A stretch of 64,000 nt of DNA from Draconibacterium halophilum (GTDB lineage Bacteria > Bacteroidota > Bacteroidia > Bacteroidales > Prolixibacteraceae): contig NZ_CP048409.1 of assembly GCF_010448835.1 (NCBI RefSeq), positions 4,257,501 through 4,321,500 of the forward strand. Direction: 5' to 3'. Position numbers and translations under genes: made by a program. Positions 44,701 to 51,912 of this stretch are shown here, one piece after another. A model generated the notes under the pieces. It had not been told where the DNA came from. It did no database searches and saw nothing but the letters and a program-made list of their open reading frames with translations. The first letter of the stretch is position 1, and each line of letters starts with the position of its first letter.

Positions 44701-45552
44701 TTCTTCAATATGACTTTCTTCAATGTCTGTTTCACGATCAATAATTACTTCGTTACGCTCGATCGATACAACTTCACCGGTATCTTCATCAACAAAATCT
44801 TCAACCCACGATTTCAATACACGGGCTGCTAGTTTTCTACCTATTACTTTCTTTAAACCTGACTTAGAAACTTTTACTTCGTCTGCCAGATCGAATATTT
44901 CCAGTACATCTTTATCGCTTTCGTAGCCAATAGCACGCAATAATGTGGTTACAGGTAATTTCTTTTTCCTGTCGATGTATGCAAACATCACACTGTTGAT
45001 GTCGGTAGCAAATTCAATCCACGATCCTTTAAAAGGAATGACACGTGCTGAATATAGTTTTGTACCGTTGGCATGTAAACTTTGACCAAAGAATACACCC
45101 GGAGATCTGTGCAACTGAGAAACGATAACCCGCTCGGCACCATTTATAATAAAGGTACCTCTGTCGGTCATGTATGGCACAGTTCCTAAATATACATCCT
45201 GAATCACGGTGTCAAAATCTTCGTGTTCCGGATCGGTACAATAGAGTTTCAATTTTGCTTTTAGCGGTACGCTAAAAGTTAAACCACGTTCTATACACTC
45301 GTCTATAGAGTATCGAGGAGGATCGACCTGATAGTCGATAAATTCCAATACGAAATTATTTCGAGTATCCGAAATTGGAAAATTTTCTTCAAAAACTCTG
45401 TATAAACCCTCGATTTTCCTTTTGTCAGGCGTGGTTTTTAACTGAAAAAAATCTTTAAATGATTTAACTTGTACTTCCAAGAAGTCAGGGTAATCAAACC
45501 TGGTTTGTGTTGAGGAAAAATTAATCCTCTCTTTTTTTGCTTGTACTGACAT
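41743..45552 (-). CDS. rpoB: RNA polymerase beta subunit
   Basis: 1269 residues from the ATG at 45552 ([14 protein letters not shown]); the extra 19 codons to 45609 lie inside the upstream hairpin and are not used. Key regions: rifampicin-resistance cluster with [25 protein letters not shown] and [40 protein letters not shown]; C-terminal [16 protein letters not shown] and LREL-type ending ([15 protein letters not shown]). The rifampicin cluster residues look wild-type (S..L.QFMDQ..P..E..HKRR..ALGPGGL). Complete and uninterrupted, followed by rpoC. Confidence 0.97.
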   Translation of the reverse strand: [1269 protein letters not shown]

Positions 45553-45595
45553 GCATTTATACAGGTTAATTATATAAAAGATAAATACACAAAAA

Positions 45596-45629
45596 GGTTT
45601 AGAACCCAACTTCCGATGGGTTCTAAACC
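45596..45629 (-). promoter_or_regulatory. Hairpin between rplL and rpoB, possible attenuator or processing site
   Basis: Perfect 13-bp inverted repeat GGTTTAGAACCCA (45596-45608)/TGGGTTCTAAACC (45617-45629), 8-base loop; on the minus strand five T follow. It lies in the 103-base rplL-rpoB gap. In Escherichia coli this same gap carries an attenuator and an RNase III site that lower rpoB relative to ribosomal proteins; a similar role here is inferred. Confidence 0.7.
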
Positions 45630-45655
45630 ATATAACCTAAATCTTAGGTATTTGC

Positions 45656-46033
45656 TTATTTTACTTCAACTTCTGCTCCAGCTTCTTCTAGCTGTGCTTT
45701 TAAAGCTTCTGCTTCGTCTTTCGAAACTTTTTCTTTAAGCGCTTTTGGAGCTTCATCGACAACTGCTTTGGCTTCTTTCAGACCAAGACCAGTTAGTTCT
45801 TTAACGAGTTTAACAACTGCCAGCTTAGAGCCTCCTGCAGCTTTTAAAACTACGTCAAATTCAGTTTGTTCAGCAGCGGCTTCTTCGCCACCACCTGCAG
45901 CCGGACCTGCAACTGCTACTGCAGCAGCAGCTGGTTCAATACCATATTCGTCTTTTAGAATACCAGCTAATTCGTTAACCTCTTTAACAGTCAAGTTTAC
46001 CAACTCTTCTGCAAGCTGTTTTAAATCTGCCAT
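45656..46033 (-). CDS. rplL: 50S ribosomal protein L7/L12
   Basis: Stalk protein that recruits elongation factors. 125 residues: N-terminal dimerisation helices (DLKQLAEELVNLTVKEVNEL), a short Ala/Gly hinge (AAAAVAVAGPAAGGG), and the C-terminal factor-binding domain (FDVVLKAAGGSKLAVVKLVK ... GLGLKEAKAVVDEAPKALK). The hinge is rich in alanine as usual. Follows rplJ by 33 bases; its gap to rpoB holds a strong hairpin. Confidence 0.98.
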   Translation of the reverse strand: MADLKQLAEELVNLTVKEVNELAGILKDEYGIEPAAAAVAVAGPAAGGGEEAAAEQTEFDVVLKAAGGSKLAVVKLVKELTGLGLKEAKAVVDEAPKALKEKVSKDEAEALKAQLEEAGAEVEVK

Positions 46034-46066
46034 TTTTATTTCTTTTTAAATATTATTTCAAAAAAA

Positions 46067-46585
46067 TTATTCTTTCGCTTTCAGTGTATCAAGAACACCG
46101 TGAATTGTATTACCACCAGATTCTAACTGTCCGAGAACAGTTTTCATTGGTGATTGTAACAGGGCAACAACATCAGCAATAAGCTCGTTTTTAGATTTAA
46201 CGGCAATTAATGCCTCCAATTGGTCAGCTCCCATATAAATTGACTCTTCAACATAAGCAGCCTTTAATACAGGCTTTTTGTGCTTTTTAGCGAAGTCTTT
46301 AATCAATTTAGCCGGTGCATTACCGTTTGAAGAAAACATTACTGTGGTGTTTCCCTTAAGCGCATCAAAAATCTCTTCAGTCTCTTTAGCAGAGTTCTCA
46401 AGAGCTTTTCGTAGTAGAGTATTCTTAACAACAACCAGTTTTACATCTTGGCTGAAACATAGTCTCCTTAAATCGCTGGTATTTTCAGCATTTAAGCCTT
46501 GTATGTCCGTCAGGTAAAAATGCTCGTATGAATCTATCTGTTCTTGTAACTGATTAATAATAACTTGTTTCTCTGAACTCTTCAT
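46067..46585 (-). CDS. rplJ: 50S ribosomal protein L10
   Basis: Base of the ribosomal stalk, binds 23S rRNA and L7/L12 dimers; in many bacteria it also represses its own mRNA. 172 residues with the N-terminal globular rRNA-binding part (FYLTDIQGLNAENTSDLRRL, VVKNTLLRKALE, TVMFSSNGNAPAKLIKDFAKK) and a C-terminal helix binding L7/L12 (GQLESGGNTIHGVLDTLKAK). Gap to rplA is only 12 bases, so no room for the large leader that carries the L10 autoregulatory site in enterobacteria. Confidence 0.97.
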   Translation of the reverse strand: MKSSEKQVIINQLQEQIDSYEHFYLTDIQGLNAENTSDLRRLCFSQDVKLVVVKNTLLRKALENSAKETEEIFDALKGNTTVMFSSNGNAPAKLIKDFAKKHKKPVLKAAYVEESIYMGADQLEALIAVKSKNELIADVVALLQSPMKTVLGQLESGGNTIHGVLDTLKAKE

Positions 46586-46597
46586 AATTCCTCATTT

Positions 46598-47293
46598 TTA
46601 TTCTGCAAACGACTTAGCTTCTACTTGAATACCAGGGCTCATGGTACTTGATAAATAGATACTCTTAATGTAGGTTCCTTTCGCAGCAACAGGTTTAAGT
46701 TTGTTTATCGTGTTGAGAAACTCTAAGGCATTGTCTTTAATCTTATCAGCCGAGAAAGATACTTTCCCGATTGTAGTATGAACAATACCAAATTTATCAA
46801 CTTTAAAATCAATCTTACCTTGTTTTACTTCGGCGATAGCTTTTCCAACTTCCATAGTTACCGTACCACTTTTGGGGTTTGGCATTAAACCACGAGGACC
46901 TAAAATACGTCCTAACTGCCCAACTTTTCCCATAACGGGAGGCATAGTGATAACTACATCAACATCAGTCCAACCACCTTTTATTTTCTCAACGTAATCG
47001 TCGAGTCCTACATAGTCGGCTCCGGCATCTTTGGCTTCCTGCTCTTTGTCAGGAGTAACCATTGCCAAAACGCGTACCTCTTTACCTGTCCCATGGGGTA
47101 ACGAAACTACGCCCCTAACCATCTGGTTAGCTTTTCTAGGATCAACTCCAAGCCTTACATCGATATCAATCGATGCATCAAATTTGGTAAATGTAATTTC
47201 TTTCACCAGCTTCGATGCTTCTTCGATAGAGTAAGCTTTTCCTTTTTCGAGTTTATCCAAAGACGCTTTTTGATTTTTCGTAATTCTGCCCAT
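46598..47293 (-). CDS. rplA: 50S ribosomal protein L1
   Basis: L1 stalk protein controlling E-site tRNA release and, in many bacteria, repressing rplKA. 231 residues with the two-domain L1 pattern: FTKFDASIDIDVRLGVDPRK, RGVVSLPHGTGKEVRVLA, GRILGPRGLMPNPKSGTVT (family signature), and the C-terminal NALEFLNTINKLKP and GPGIQVE-like STMSPGIQVEAKSF. Positioned between rplK (14 bases) and rplJ (12 bases). Confidence 0.98.
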   Translation of the reverse strand: MGRITKNQKASLDKLEKGKAYSIEEASKLVKEITFTKFDASIDIDVRLGVDPRKANQMVRGVVSLPHGTGKEVRVLAMVTPDKEQEAKDAGADYVGLDDYVEKIKGGWTDVDVVITMPPVMGKVGQLGRILGPRGLMPNPKSGTVTMEVGKAIAEVKQGKIDFKVDKFGIVHTTIGKVSFSADKIKDNALEFLNTINKLKPVAAKGTYIKSIYLSSTMSPGIQVEAKSFAE

Positions 47294-47307
47294 CGTAAAA
47301 GATATTT

Positions 47308-47751
47308 TTAGTTATTGAATGGTGAAGCACCTTTAACAGTGATTCCCATACTTCTGGCAGTTCCAGCTACCATTTTCATCGCAGACTCAACTGTAAAACA
47401 GTTCAGGTCAGACATTTTGCCTTCGGCAATTTGTTTTACCTGTTCCCAGTTTACCGAACCCACTTTATTAATGTGAGGCTCTGGTGAACCACTTTTCAGT
47501 TTTGCCGCTTCCAATAATTGAACCGCCACAGGAGGTTGTTTGATTATGAAGTCAAAAGACTTGTCTGCATAAACAGTTATAATAACAGGAAGTACTTTCC
47601 CTGCCTGGTCTTGTGTACGACCATTAAACTGCTTACAGAACTGCATAATATTTACTCCTTTGGCACCCAATGCTGGTCCCACCGGTGGTGAAGGATTAGC
47701 CGCACCACCTTTAATCTGTAATTTAATTAATCCAGCAACTTCTTTCGCCAT
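47308..47751 (-). CDS. rplK: 50S ribosomal protein L11
   Basis: Binds the GTPase-associated region of 23S rRNA and takes part in stringent response signalling. 147 residues, normal size: KLQIKGGAANPSPPVGPALG with the flexible proline-rich N-domain, GVNIMQFCKQFN, FDFIIKQPPVAVQLLEAAK, and a C-terminal rRNA-binding domain ending AGTARSMGITVKG. Starts 20 bases after nusG on the same strand, in the conserved order nusG-rplK-rplA. Confidence 0.98.
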   Translation of the reverse strand: MAKEVAGLIKLQIKGGAANPSPPVGPALGAKGVNIMQFCKQFNGRTQDQAGKVLPVIITVYADKSFDFIIKQPPVAVQLLEAAKLKSGSPEPHINKVGSVNWEQVKQIAEGKMSDLNCFTVESAMKMVAGTARSMGITVKGASPFNN

Positions 47752-47771
47752 AACAATAAATTAAAGCGTTA

Positions 47772-48320
47772 CTATTCCTTTTCAACTTGCATAAAGCTAA
47801 GTTCTAAAGGAGTTTTACGTCCAAAAATCTTCACCATCACCTGCAGCTTTTTCTTCTCCTCATTGATTTCTTCAATGGTTCCGTTAAAGCCGTTGAATGG
47901 TCCGTCGATTACTTTTACAGTTTCTCCTACCACAAATGGGATATTGAGTTCTTCGTCGGTTTCTGCTAATTCATCCACACGACCTAAAATCCTGTTTACC
48001 TCGCTCTGCCGCATCGGCACCGGATCTCCACCTTTGGTGTCGCCTAAGAATCCGATTACGTTAGGAAAATTCCTTAGTGTGTGTGTAACTTCACCCACTA
48101 AAGCAGCTTCGATTAAAACATATCCCGGGAAAAAGTTTCGTTCCTTACTGATTTTTTTACCATTTCGGATCTGATAAACTTTTTCGGTTGGTATTAAAAC
48201 CTGATCTACATACCCTTTGAGGTCTCCTACCGCGATTTCGTTCTCGATATATTCTTTAACCTTCTTCTCTTTGCCACCAATAGCACGTAGAACATACCAT
48301 TTTTTACTATTTTCGCTCAT
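47772..48320 (-). CDS. nusG: Transcription elongation/antitermination factor NusG
   Basis: Binds RNA polymerase to suppress pausing and couples to Rho or ribosomes. 182 residues: the NGN domain starts KKWYVLRAIGGKEKKVKEYI and includes FFPGYVLIEA and FPNVIGFLG; the C-terminal KOW domain has FVVGETVKVIDGPFNGFNG and VMVKIFGRKTPLELSFMQVE. No insert between NGN and KOW. Follows secE by 19 bases, as in nearly all bacteria. Confidence 0.98.
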   Translation of the reverse strand: MSENSKKWYVLRAIGGKEKKVKEYIENEIAVGDLKGYVDQVLIPTEKVYQIRNGKKISKERNFFPGYVLIEAALVGEVTHTLRNFPNVIGFLGDTKGGDPVPMRQSEVNRILGRVDELAETDEELNIPFVVGETVKVIDGPFNGFNGTIEEINEEKKKLQVMVKIFGRKTPLELSFMQVEKE

Positions 48321-48339
48321 ATAGCCTTAAGGGTTTTGA

Positions 48340-48531
48340 TTAATAAAATAATCCATAAATAAAATCCATTATGTTTCTGAATGTCAGATCCATAACGAAG
48401 ATAACTAATGATATTATAAAGGAAGCAATCATTACTACCAAGGCGCTACTTTGTAGCTCTTTCCAAGTAGGCCATGTAACTTTATGCACAAGCTCGTCAT
48501 AGGCCTCTTGTAAATATATTTTTAGTTTCAT
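48340..48531 (-). CDS. secE: Preprotein translocase subunit SecE
   Basis: Small essential clamp of the SecYEG channel. 63 residues with one C-terminal membrane helix (SSALVVMIASFIISLVIFVM) preceded by the amphipathic helix and the conserved VTWPTWKELQ segment. This is the short single-helix form found in most bacteria. First gene of the secE-nusG unit; the tuf terminator and a tRNA-like remnant lie immediately upstream. Confidence 0.95.
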   Translation of the reverse strand: MKLKIYLQEAYDELVHKVTWPTWKELQSSALVVMIASFIISLVIFVMDLTFRNIMDFIYGLFY

Positions 48532-48549
48532 TCTAATGTAACTTATTTA

Positions 48550-48603
48550 GCTCGGAAGGTAAGATTCGAACTTACTGTTTATCCAACCACCCCATTTACG
48601 AGT
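48550..48603 (-). pseudogene. Degenerate tRNA-like remnant where tRNA-Trp is expected
   Basis: The minus strand has a full T-arm, GTAAG-TTCGAAT-CTTAC (48559-48575), followed by an acceptor-like 3' end CTTCCGAG (48551-48558). The 5' side offers only CTCG (pairing with CGAG), and between them there is no room for D and anticodon arms and no CCA anticodon. In other Bacteroidota this position between tuf and secE holds tRNA-Trp, so this is probably its decayed remainder or another truncated tRNA. Confidence 0.5.
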
Positions 48604-48616
48604 TTCAACCGAAAAT

Positions 48617-48640
48617 AATCCCGGGCCGGAACCCGGGATT
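48617..48640 (-). terminator. Terminator of tuf
   Basis: AATCCCGGG (48617-48625)/CCCGGGATT (48632-48640), loop of 6; on the minus strand ATTTTC follows. It begins 27 bases after the tuf stop. Confidence 0.7.
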
Positions 48641-48666
48641 AATTCTAATTTCCTTATATCTTAAAA

Positions 48667-49851
48667 TTAAAGAATTTCAGTTACCTGACCAGCACCTACG
48701 GTACGTCCTCCTTCGCGAATTGCGAAACGAAGACCTACGTTTAATGCTACCGGGTAAATCAAATCTACTTCAATAGTAACGTTATCGCCAGGCATAACCA
48801 TTTCGCGACCTTCTTCCAGGTGAATCTCACCAGTTACGTCTAATGTACGTAAGTAGAATTGAGGACGGTATTTGTTATGGAATGGAGTGTGACGTCCACC
48901 TTCTTCTTTTTTCAATACGTAAACCTCAGCTTTGAATTTGTTGTGAGGAGTGATTGAACCAGGTTTTGCCAAAATCTGTCCGCGTTTAATTTCTTTCTTG
49001 TCTACACCACGCAACAACAAACCTACGTTGTCACCTGCCATACCGTCGTCCAAAATCTTACGAAACATCTCAACACCAGTACAAACTGTCTTACGACCTT
49101 CAGCTCCAAGACCGATCAACTGCATCTCGTCACCTGTGTGAATAACACCAGTTTCGATACGACCTGTAGCAACAGTACCACGACCTGTAATTGAGAATAC
49201 GTCCTCAACAGGCATCAAGAATGGTTTATCAACATCACGTGGAGGAAGTGGAATCCAAGTATCGCAAGCGTCCATCAATTCCAGAATTTTTTCTTCCCAT
49301 TCTGGCTCACCGTTCAATCCACCAAGAGCAGAACCTTGTACAACAGGTGTGTTATCACCGTCGAATTCGTAGAAGTCTAACAACTCGCGAATTTCCATTT
49401 CTACAAGCTCTAATAACTCTTCATCGTCAACCATATCCACTTTGTTCATGAATACAACCAAACGAGGAACGTTTACCTGACGTGCAAGAAGGATGTGCTC
49501 GCGAGTCTGTGGCATAGGACCATCAGTAGCCGCAACAACGATAATAGCACCGTCCATCTGGGCAGCACCAGTTACCATATTCTTCACGTAGTCAGCGTGA
49601 CCAGGACAGTCAACGTGTGCATAGTGACGCGTAGCTGTTTCATACTCAACGTGAGCCGTGTTAATTGTAATACCCCTTTCTTTCTCCTCAGGAGCGTTGT
49701 CAATTTGATCAAATGCTTTTATTTCACAAAAGCCTTTTTTTGCTAAAACTGTAGTAATAGCGGCTGTCAAGGTAGTTTTACCATGATCAACGTGGCCAAT
49801 AGTACCAATGTTTACATGGTCCTTGTCCCTGTTAAAATGTTCTTTAGCCAT
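48667..49851 (-). CDS. tuf: Translation elongation factor Tu
   Basis: GTPase that delivers aminoacyl-tRNA to the ribosome. 394 residues: P-loop GHVDHGKT, switch region GITINTAHVEYET, DCPGHADYVKNM, the guanine-specificity motif NKVD, followed by domains 2 and 3 (GRGTVATGRIETG, GRHTPFHNKYRPQFYLRT, AIREGGRTVGAGQV). Complete and typical. Lies downstream of tRNA-Gly and tRNA-Thr on the same strand and is probably co-transcribed with them from the promoter at 50127-50134. Confidence 0.98.
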   Translation of the reverse strand: MAKEHFNRDKDHVNIGTIGHVDHGKTTLTAAITTVLAKKGFCEIKAFDQIDNAPEEKERGITINTAHVEYETATRHYAHVDCPGHADYVKNMVTGAAQMDGAIIVVAATDGPMPQTREHILLARQVNVPRLVVFMNKVDMVDDEELLELVEMEIRELLDFYEFDGDNTPVVQGSALGGLNGEPEWEEKILELMDACDTWIPLPPRDVDKPFLMPVEDVFSITGRGTVATGRIETGVIHTGDEMQLIGLGAEGRKTVCTGVEMFRKILDDGMAGDNVGLLLRGVDKKEIKRGQILAKPGSITPHNKFKAEVYVLKKEEGGRHTPFHNKYRPQFYLRTLDVTGEIHLEEGREMVMPGDNVTIEVDLIYPVALNVGLRFAIREGGRTVGAGQVTEIL

Positions 49852-49890
49852 AATTGCAAAATTTTAATTTATTATCTTTTAAATCATCTG

Positions 49891-49962
<72 letters not shown>

Positions 49963-50027
49963 CTAAAACACACAAAGAGACGGGAATTATGAACAATTAC
50001 TTATTCAAAATTCCAATCTCTGTTCTG

Positions 50028-50100
50028 AGCGGGAAACGGGACTCAAACCCGCGACCCTTAGCTTGGAAGGCTAATGCTCTATCAACTGAGCTATTCCCGC
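50028..50100 (-). tRNA. tRNA-Gly (anticodon TCC)
   Basis: Minus strand, 73 bases without CCA. Acceptor GCGGGAA/TTCCCGC, perfect; D-arm GCTC..GAGC; anticodon arm TTAGC-CTTCCAA-GCTAA with anticodon TCC; T-arm GCGGG-TTTGAGT-CCCGT. It is followed after 65 bases by tRNA-Thr, the usual Bacteroidota order; the tRNA-Thr(TGT) and tRNA-Tyr that often precede it are absent. Confidence 0.95.
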
Positions 50101-50126
50101 TTATTGTCTACTGGCAAAATGCCGTG

Positions 50127-50134
50127 CAAAATTA
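50127..50134 (-). promoter_or_regulatory. -7 box of the tRNA-Gly/tRNA-Thr/tuf promoter
   Basis: Minus-strand TAATTTTG fits TAnnTTTG; expected transcription start ~20 bases before the tRNA-Gly 5' end. A TTTG lies close upstream but at shorter than normal spacing. Additional TAnnTTTG boxes are at 50210-50217 and 50304-50311. Confidence 0.5.
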
Positions 50135-50359
50135 CAACTTTTTCCCAAACAACCGAATATTTTTCTCTACTCGTGCGCTTTTTTTTTGATTTTCTCAATT
50201 TACTTTTTGCAAAGTTAAAAATCAAATAATCATTTCTAAAGCTTCACATCTCTGCAAAGCATTACGTTTTCAGCTGTCTTCAGAACGCCCCTAAAAAGGG
50301 TGTGCAAATGTAAAAATATTATTTTAAAAAACTAAAGGTTATAGTATAATTTTTAAATA

Positions 50360-50662
50360 TTATTTACTCTTGAGTTTTTCCTTGTATTTAACAAGCTGTT
50401 TCTTAATCGCATCAATGGCTAAATCTGTTGCTTCTTCAAATGTATCTGCTTGCTTTTTGGCGAACAAATAATCTTGTGAAGGAATGGAAAGTTTTAACTC
50501 AGAAACTTTATTTTTTGCTGCTTCCGGCTTGGCAACCTTCAAGATCACCTCCACCTTTAGTATGCCATCAAAAAAAGTATCCAGTTTATTTACTTTTTTG
50601 TTTACGAATTCCACCAACTTTTGGTCGGCGTTAAAATGCACTGAATTAATTTTCACTTCCAT
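50360..50662 (-). CDS. hpf: Ribosome hibernation-promoting factor (HPF/YfiA family)
   Basis: Binds the small subunit and inactivates ribosomes in slow growth. 100 residues, the short form without the C-terminal dimerisation domain: MEVKINSVHFNADQKLVEFV, TFFDGILKVEVILKVAKPEA, KVSELKLSIPSQDYLFAKKQ and the terminal DTFEEATDLAIDAIKKQLVK. Starts 2 bases after the xerC stop, so translationally linked. Conserved Bacteroidota order rpsU-xerC-hpf-tRNAs-tuf. Confidence 0.94.
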   Translation of the reverse strand: MEVKINSVHFNADQKLVEFVNKKVNKLDTFFDGILKVEVILKVAKPEAAKNKVSELKLSIPSQDYLFAKKQADTFEEATDLAIDAIKKQLVKYKEKLKSK

Positions 50663-50664
50663 AA

Positions 50665-51561
50665 TTAATCATTTTTACCACCACGAGGGTGGGCTTGTTT
50701 ATAACTTTGTTGCAGCTTCTCGAAGGTTGTATGCGTATACACCTGAGTTGCTGCCAAATTTGCATGTCCCAGCAATTCTTTTACTGCATTAAGATCAGCA
50801 CCATTATTCAACAAATGGGTTGCATAAGTGTGCCTCAAAACATGCGGACTTTTCTTTTCAAGGGAAGTCACCCTGGACAAATTATTTTTTACAACACGGT
50901 AAACTAGCTTTTCGTAGATCTGCTTTCCTTTTTCCGTTACAAATAAATAGCCATTATTGTTTACGATTTCTTCATTTCTAACTTTTACGTAATCATTAAA
51001 CAATTGGTTAATTTCTCTTGGATATGGAATAATCCTTTCCTTATTTCTTTTCCCAAGTACTTTTATTAAATACTCGACCGTGTTAAAATCCTGATCTTTT
51101 AGGTTCATTAACTCGGCCAAACGAATACCGGTTCCATAAAACAAAGAAATGATCAACTTATCTCGCTTCCCTCTGAATCCTTTATCAAAAAGATCATCAT
51201 CCAATAAGTGATTCAGATTATTTTCTTCAACGAAATTTGGTAGCTTCTTCCTAATTTTTGGAAGCGGAACATTTACAGCCGGATTACTATCGACAATCTG
51301 CTCGCGGAGCAAATAGTTATAGAACGACTTAACCGCCGTTACCATTCTGCTTACCGACCGCGGACTATAATCGTTCTCCATTAAGAACACCACCCAAGAA
51401 CGCAATAGTTTTAAATCAACATCATTAACAATAAAATCCCCGACCATTTTTGTGCAAAATTCCACAAACCGATCGAGGTCTTTTTTATATGCTTTCACCG
51501 TATGAGGAGAATATCTCTTCTCATACTTCAAAAAATTGATAAACGATTCCTGATAACTCAT
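50665..51561 (-). CDS. Tyrosine recombinase XerC/XerD
   Basis: Site-specific recombinase, likely for resolving chromosome dimers at dif. 298 residues: N-terminal SAM-like core-binding domain (FINFLKYEKRYSPHTVKAYKK), catalytic domain with the Arg in GTGIRLAELMNL, the HxxR box LRHTYATHLLNNGADL, and the tyrosine in ATQVYTHTTFEKL. All catalytic residues are present. Being a fixed neighbour of rpsU and hpf in Bacteroidota points to the housekeeping enzyme, not to a mobile-element integrase. Whether XerC or XerD cannot be settled from one gene. Confidence 0.93.
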   Translation of the reverse strand: MSYQESFINFLKYEKRYSPHTVKAYKKDLDRFVEFCTKMVGDFIVNDVDLKLLRSWVVFLMENDYSPRSVSRMVTAVKSFYNYLLREQIVDSNPAVNVPLPKIRKKLPNFVEENNLNHLLDDDLFDKGFRGKRDKLIISLFYGTGIRLAELMNLKDQDFNTVEYLIKVLGKRNKERIIPYPREINQLFNDYVKVRNEEIVNNNGYLFVTEKGKQIYEKLVYRVVKNNLSRVTSLEKKSPHVLRHTYATHLLNNGADLNAVKELLGHANLAATQVYTHTTFEKLQQSYKQAHPRGGKND

Positions 51562-51604
51562 TGGCCATCTAAAACTAATAATTCAGGAATCACCAAAGAA
51601 AACT

Positions 51605-51796
51605 TTAGTCTTCCTGTTGCTGCAAACCTTGTACGTATGCTGCCTTTTTCAATTCTTCCCTTCTTCTTACAGAAGGCTTAGTGAACTTCTGACGATCACG
51701 TAACTCTTTAATAACGCCAGTTTTCTCGAATTTTCTCTTGAACCTTTTTAAAGCTCTTTCAATATTTTCGCCTTCTTTTACCGGAATAATAATCAT
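51605..51796 (-). CDS. rpsU: 30S ribosomal protein S21
   Basis: Small basic ribosomal protein near the mRNA 3' binding site. 63 residues: PVKEGENIERALKRFKRKFE, then GVIKELRDRQKFTKPSVRRR, the family pattern. In Bacteroidota, S21 has been linked to the sequestering of the anti-Shine-Dalgarno sequence, consistent with genes here lacking clear Shine-Dalgarno sites. The promoter at 51830-51860 is a perfect consensus. Confidence 0.95.
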   Translation of the reverse strand: MIIIPVKEGENIERALKRFKRKFEKTGVIKELRDRQKFTKPSVRRREELKKAAYVQGLQQQED

Positions 51797-51829
51797 ATCT
51801 TTCGGAATTTCATTTTAAAAATTGAGGCG

Positions 51830-51860
51830 CAAATTTAGAAATAATTCATAGTATTTCAAA
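51830..51860 (-). promoter_or_regulatory. Consensus Bacteroidota promoter of rpsU-xerC-hpf
   Basis: Minus strand: TTTG (51857-51860), exactly 19 bases, TAAATTTG (51830-51837). The best match to the sigma-ABfr consensus in the window; about 27-base leader. Confidence 0.75.
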
Positions 51861-51912
51861 TTTAAAGTAAAAAAATAATATTTCCTATCGCGAAAAAATA
51901 GTTTTCATATTT

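Noticed and set aside
45553..45609. N-terminal extension of rpoB
   Set aside because: Those codons come from the intergenic hairpin and have no RpoB similarity; [14 protein letters not shown] is the natural start.
50665..51561. Integrase of a mobile element
   Set aside because: Position between rpsU and hpf is the conserved place of the housekeeping XerC/D recombinase; no attachment repeats or cargo next to it.
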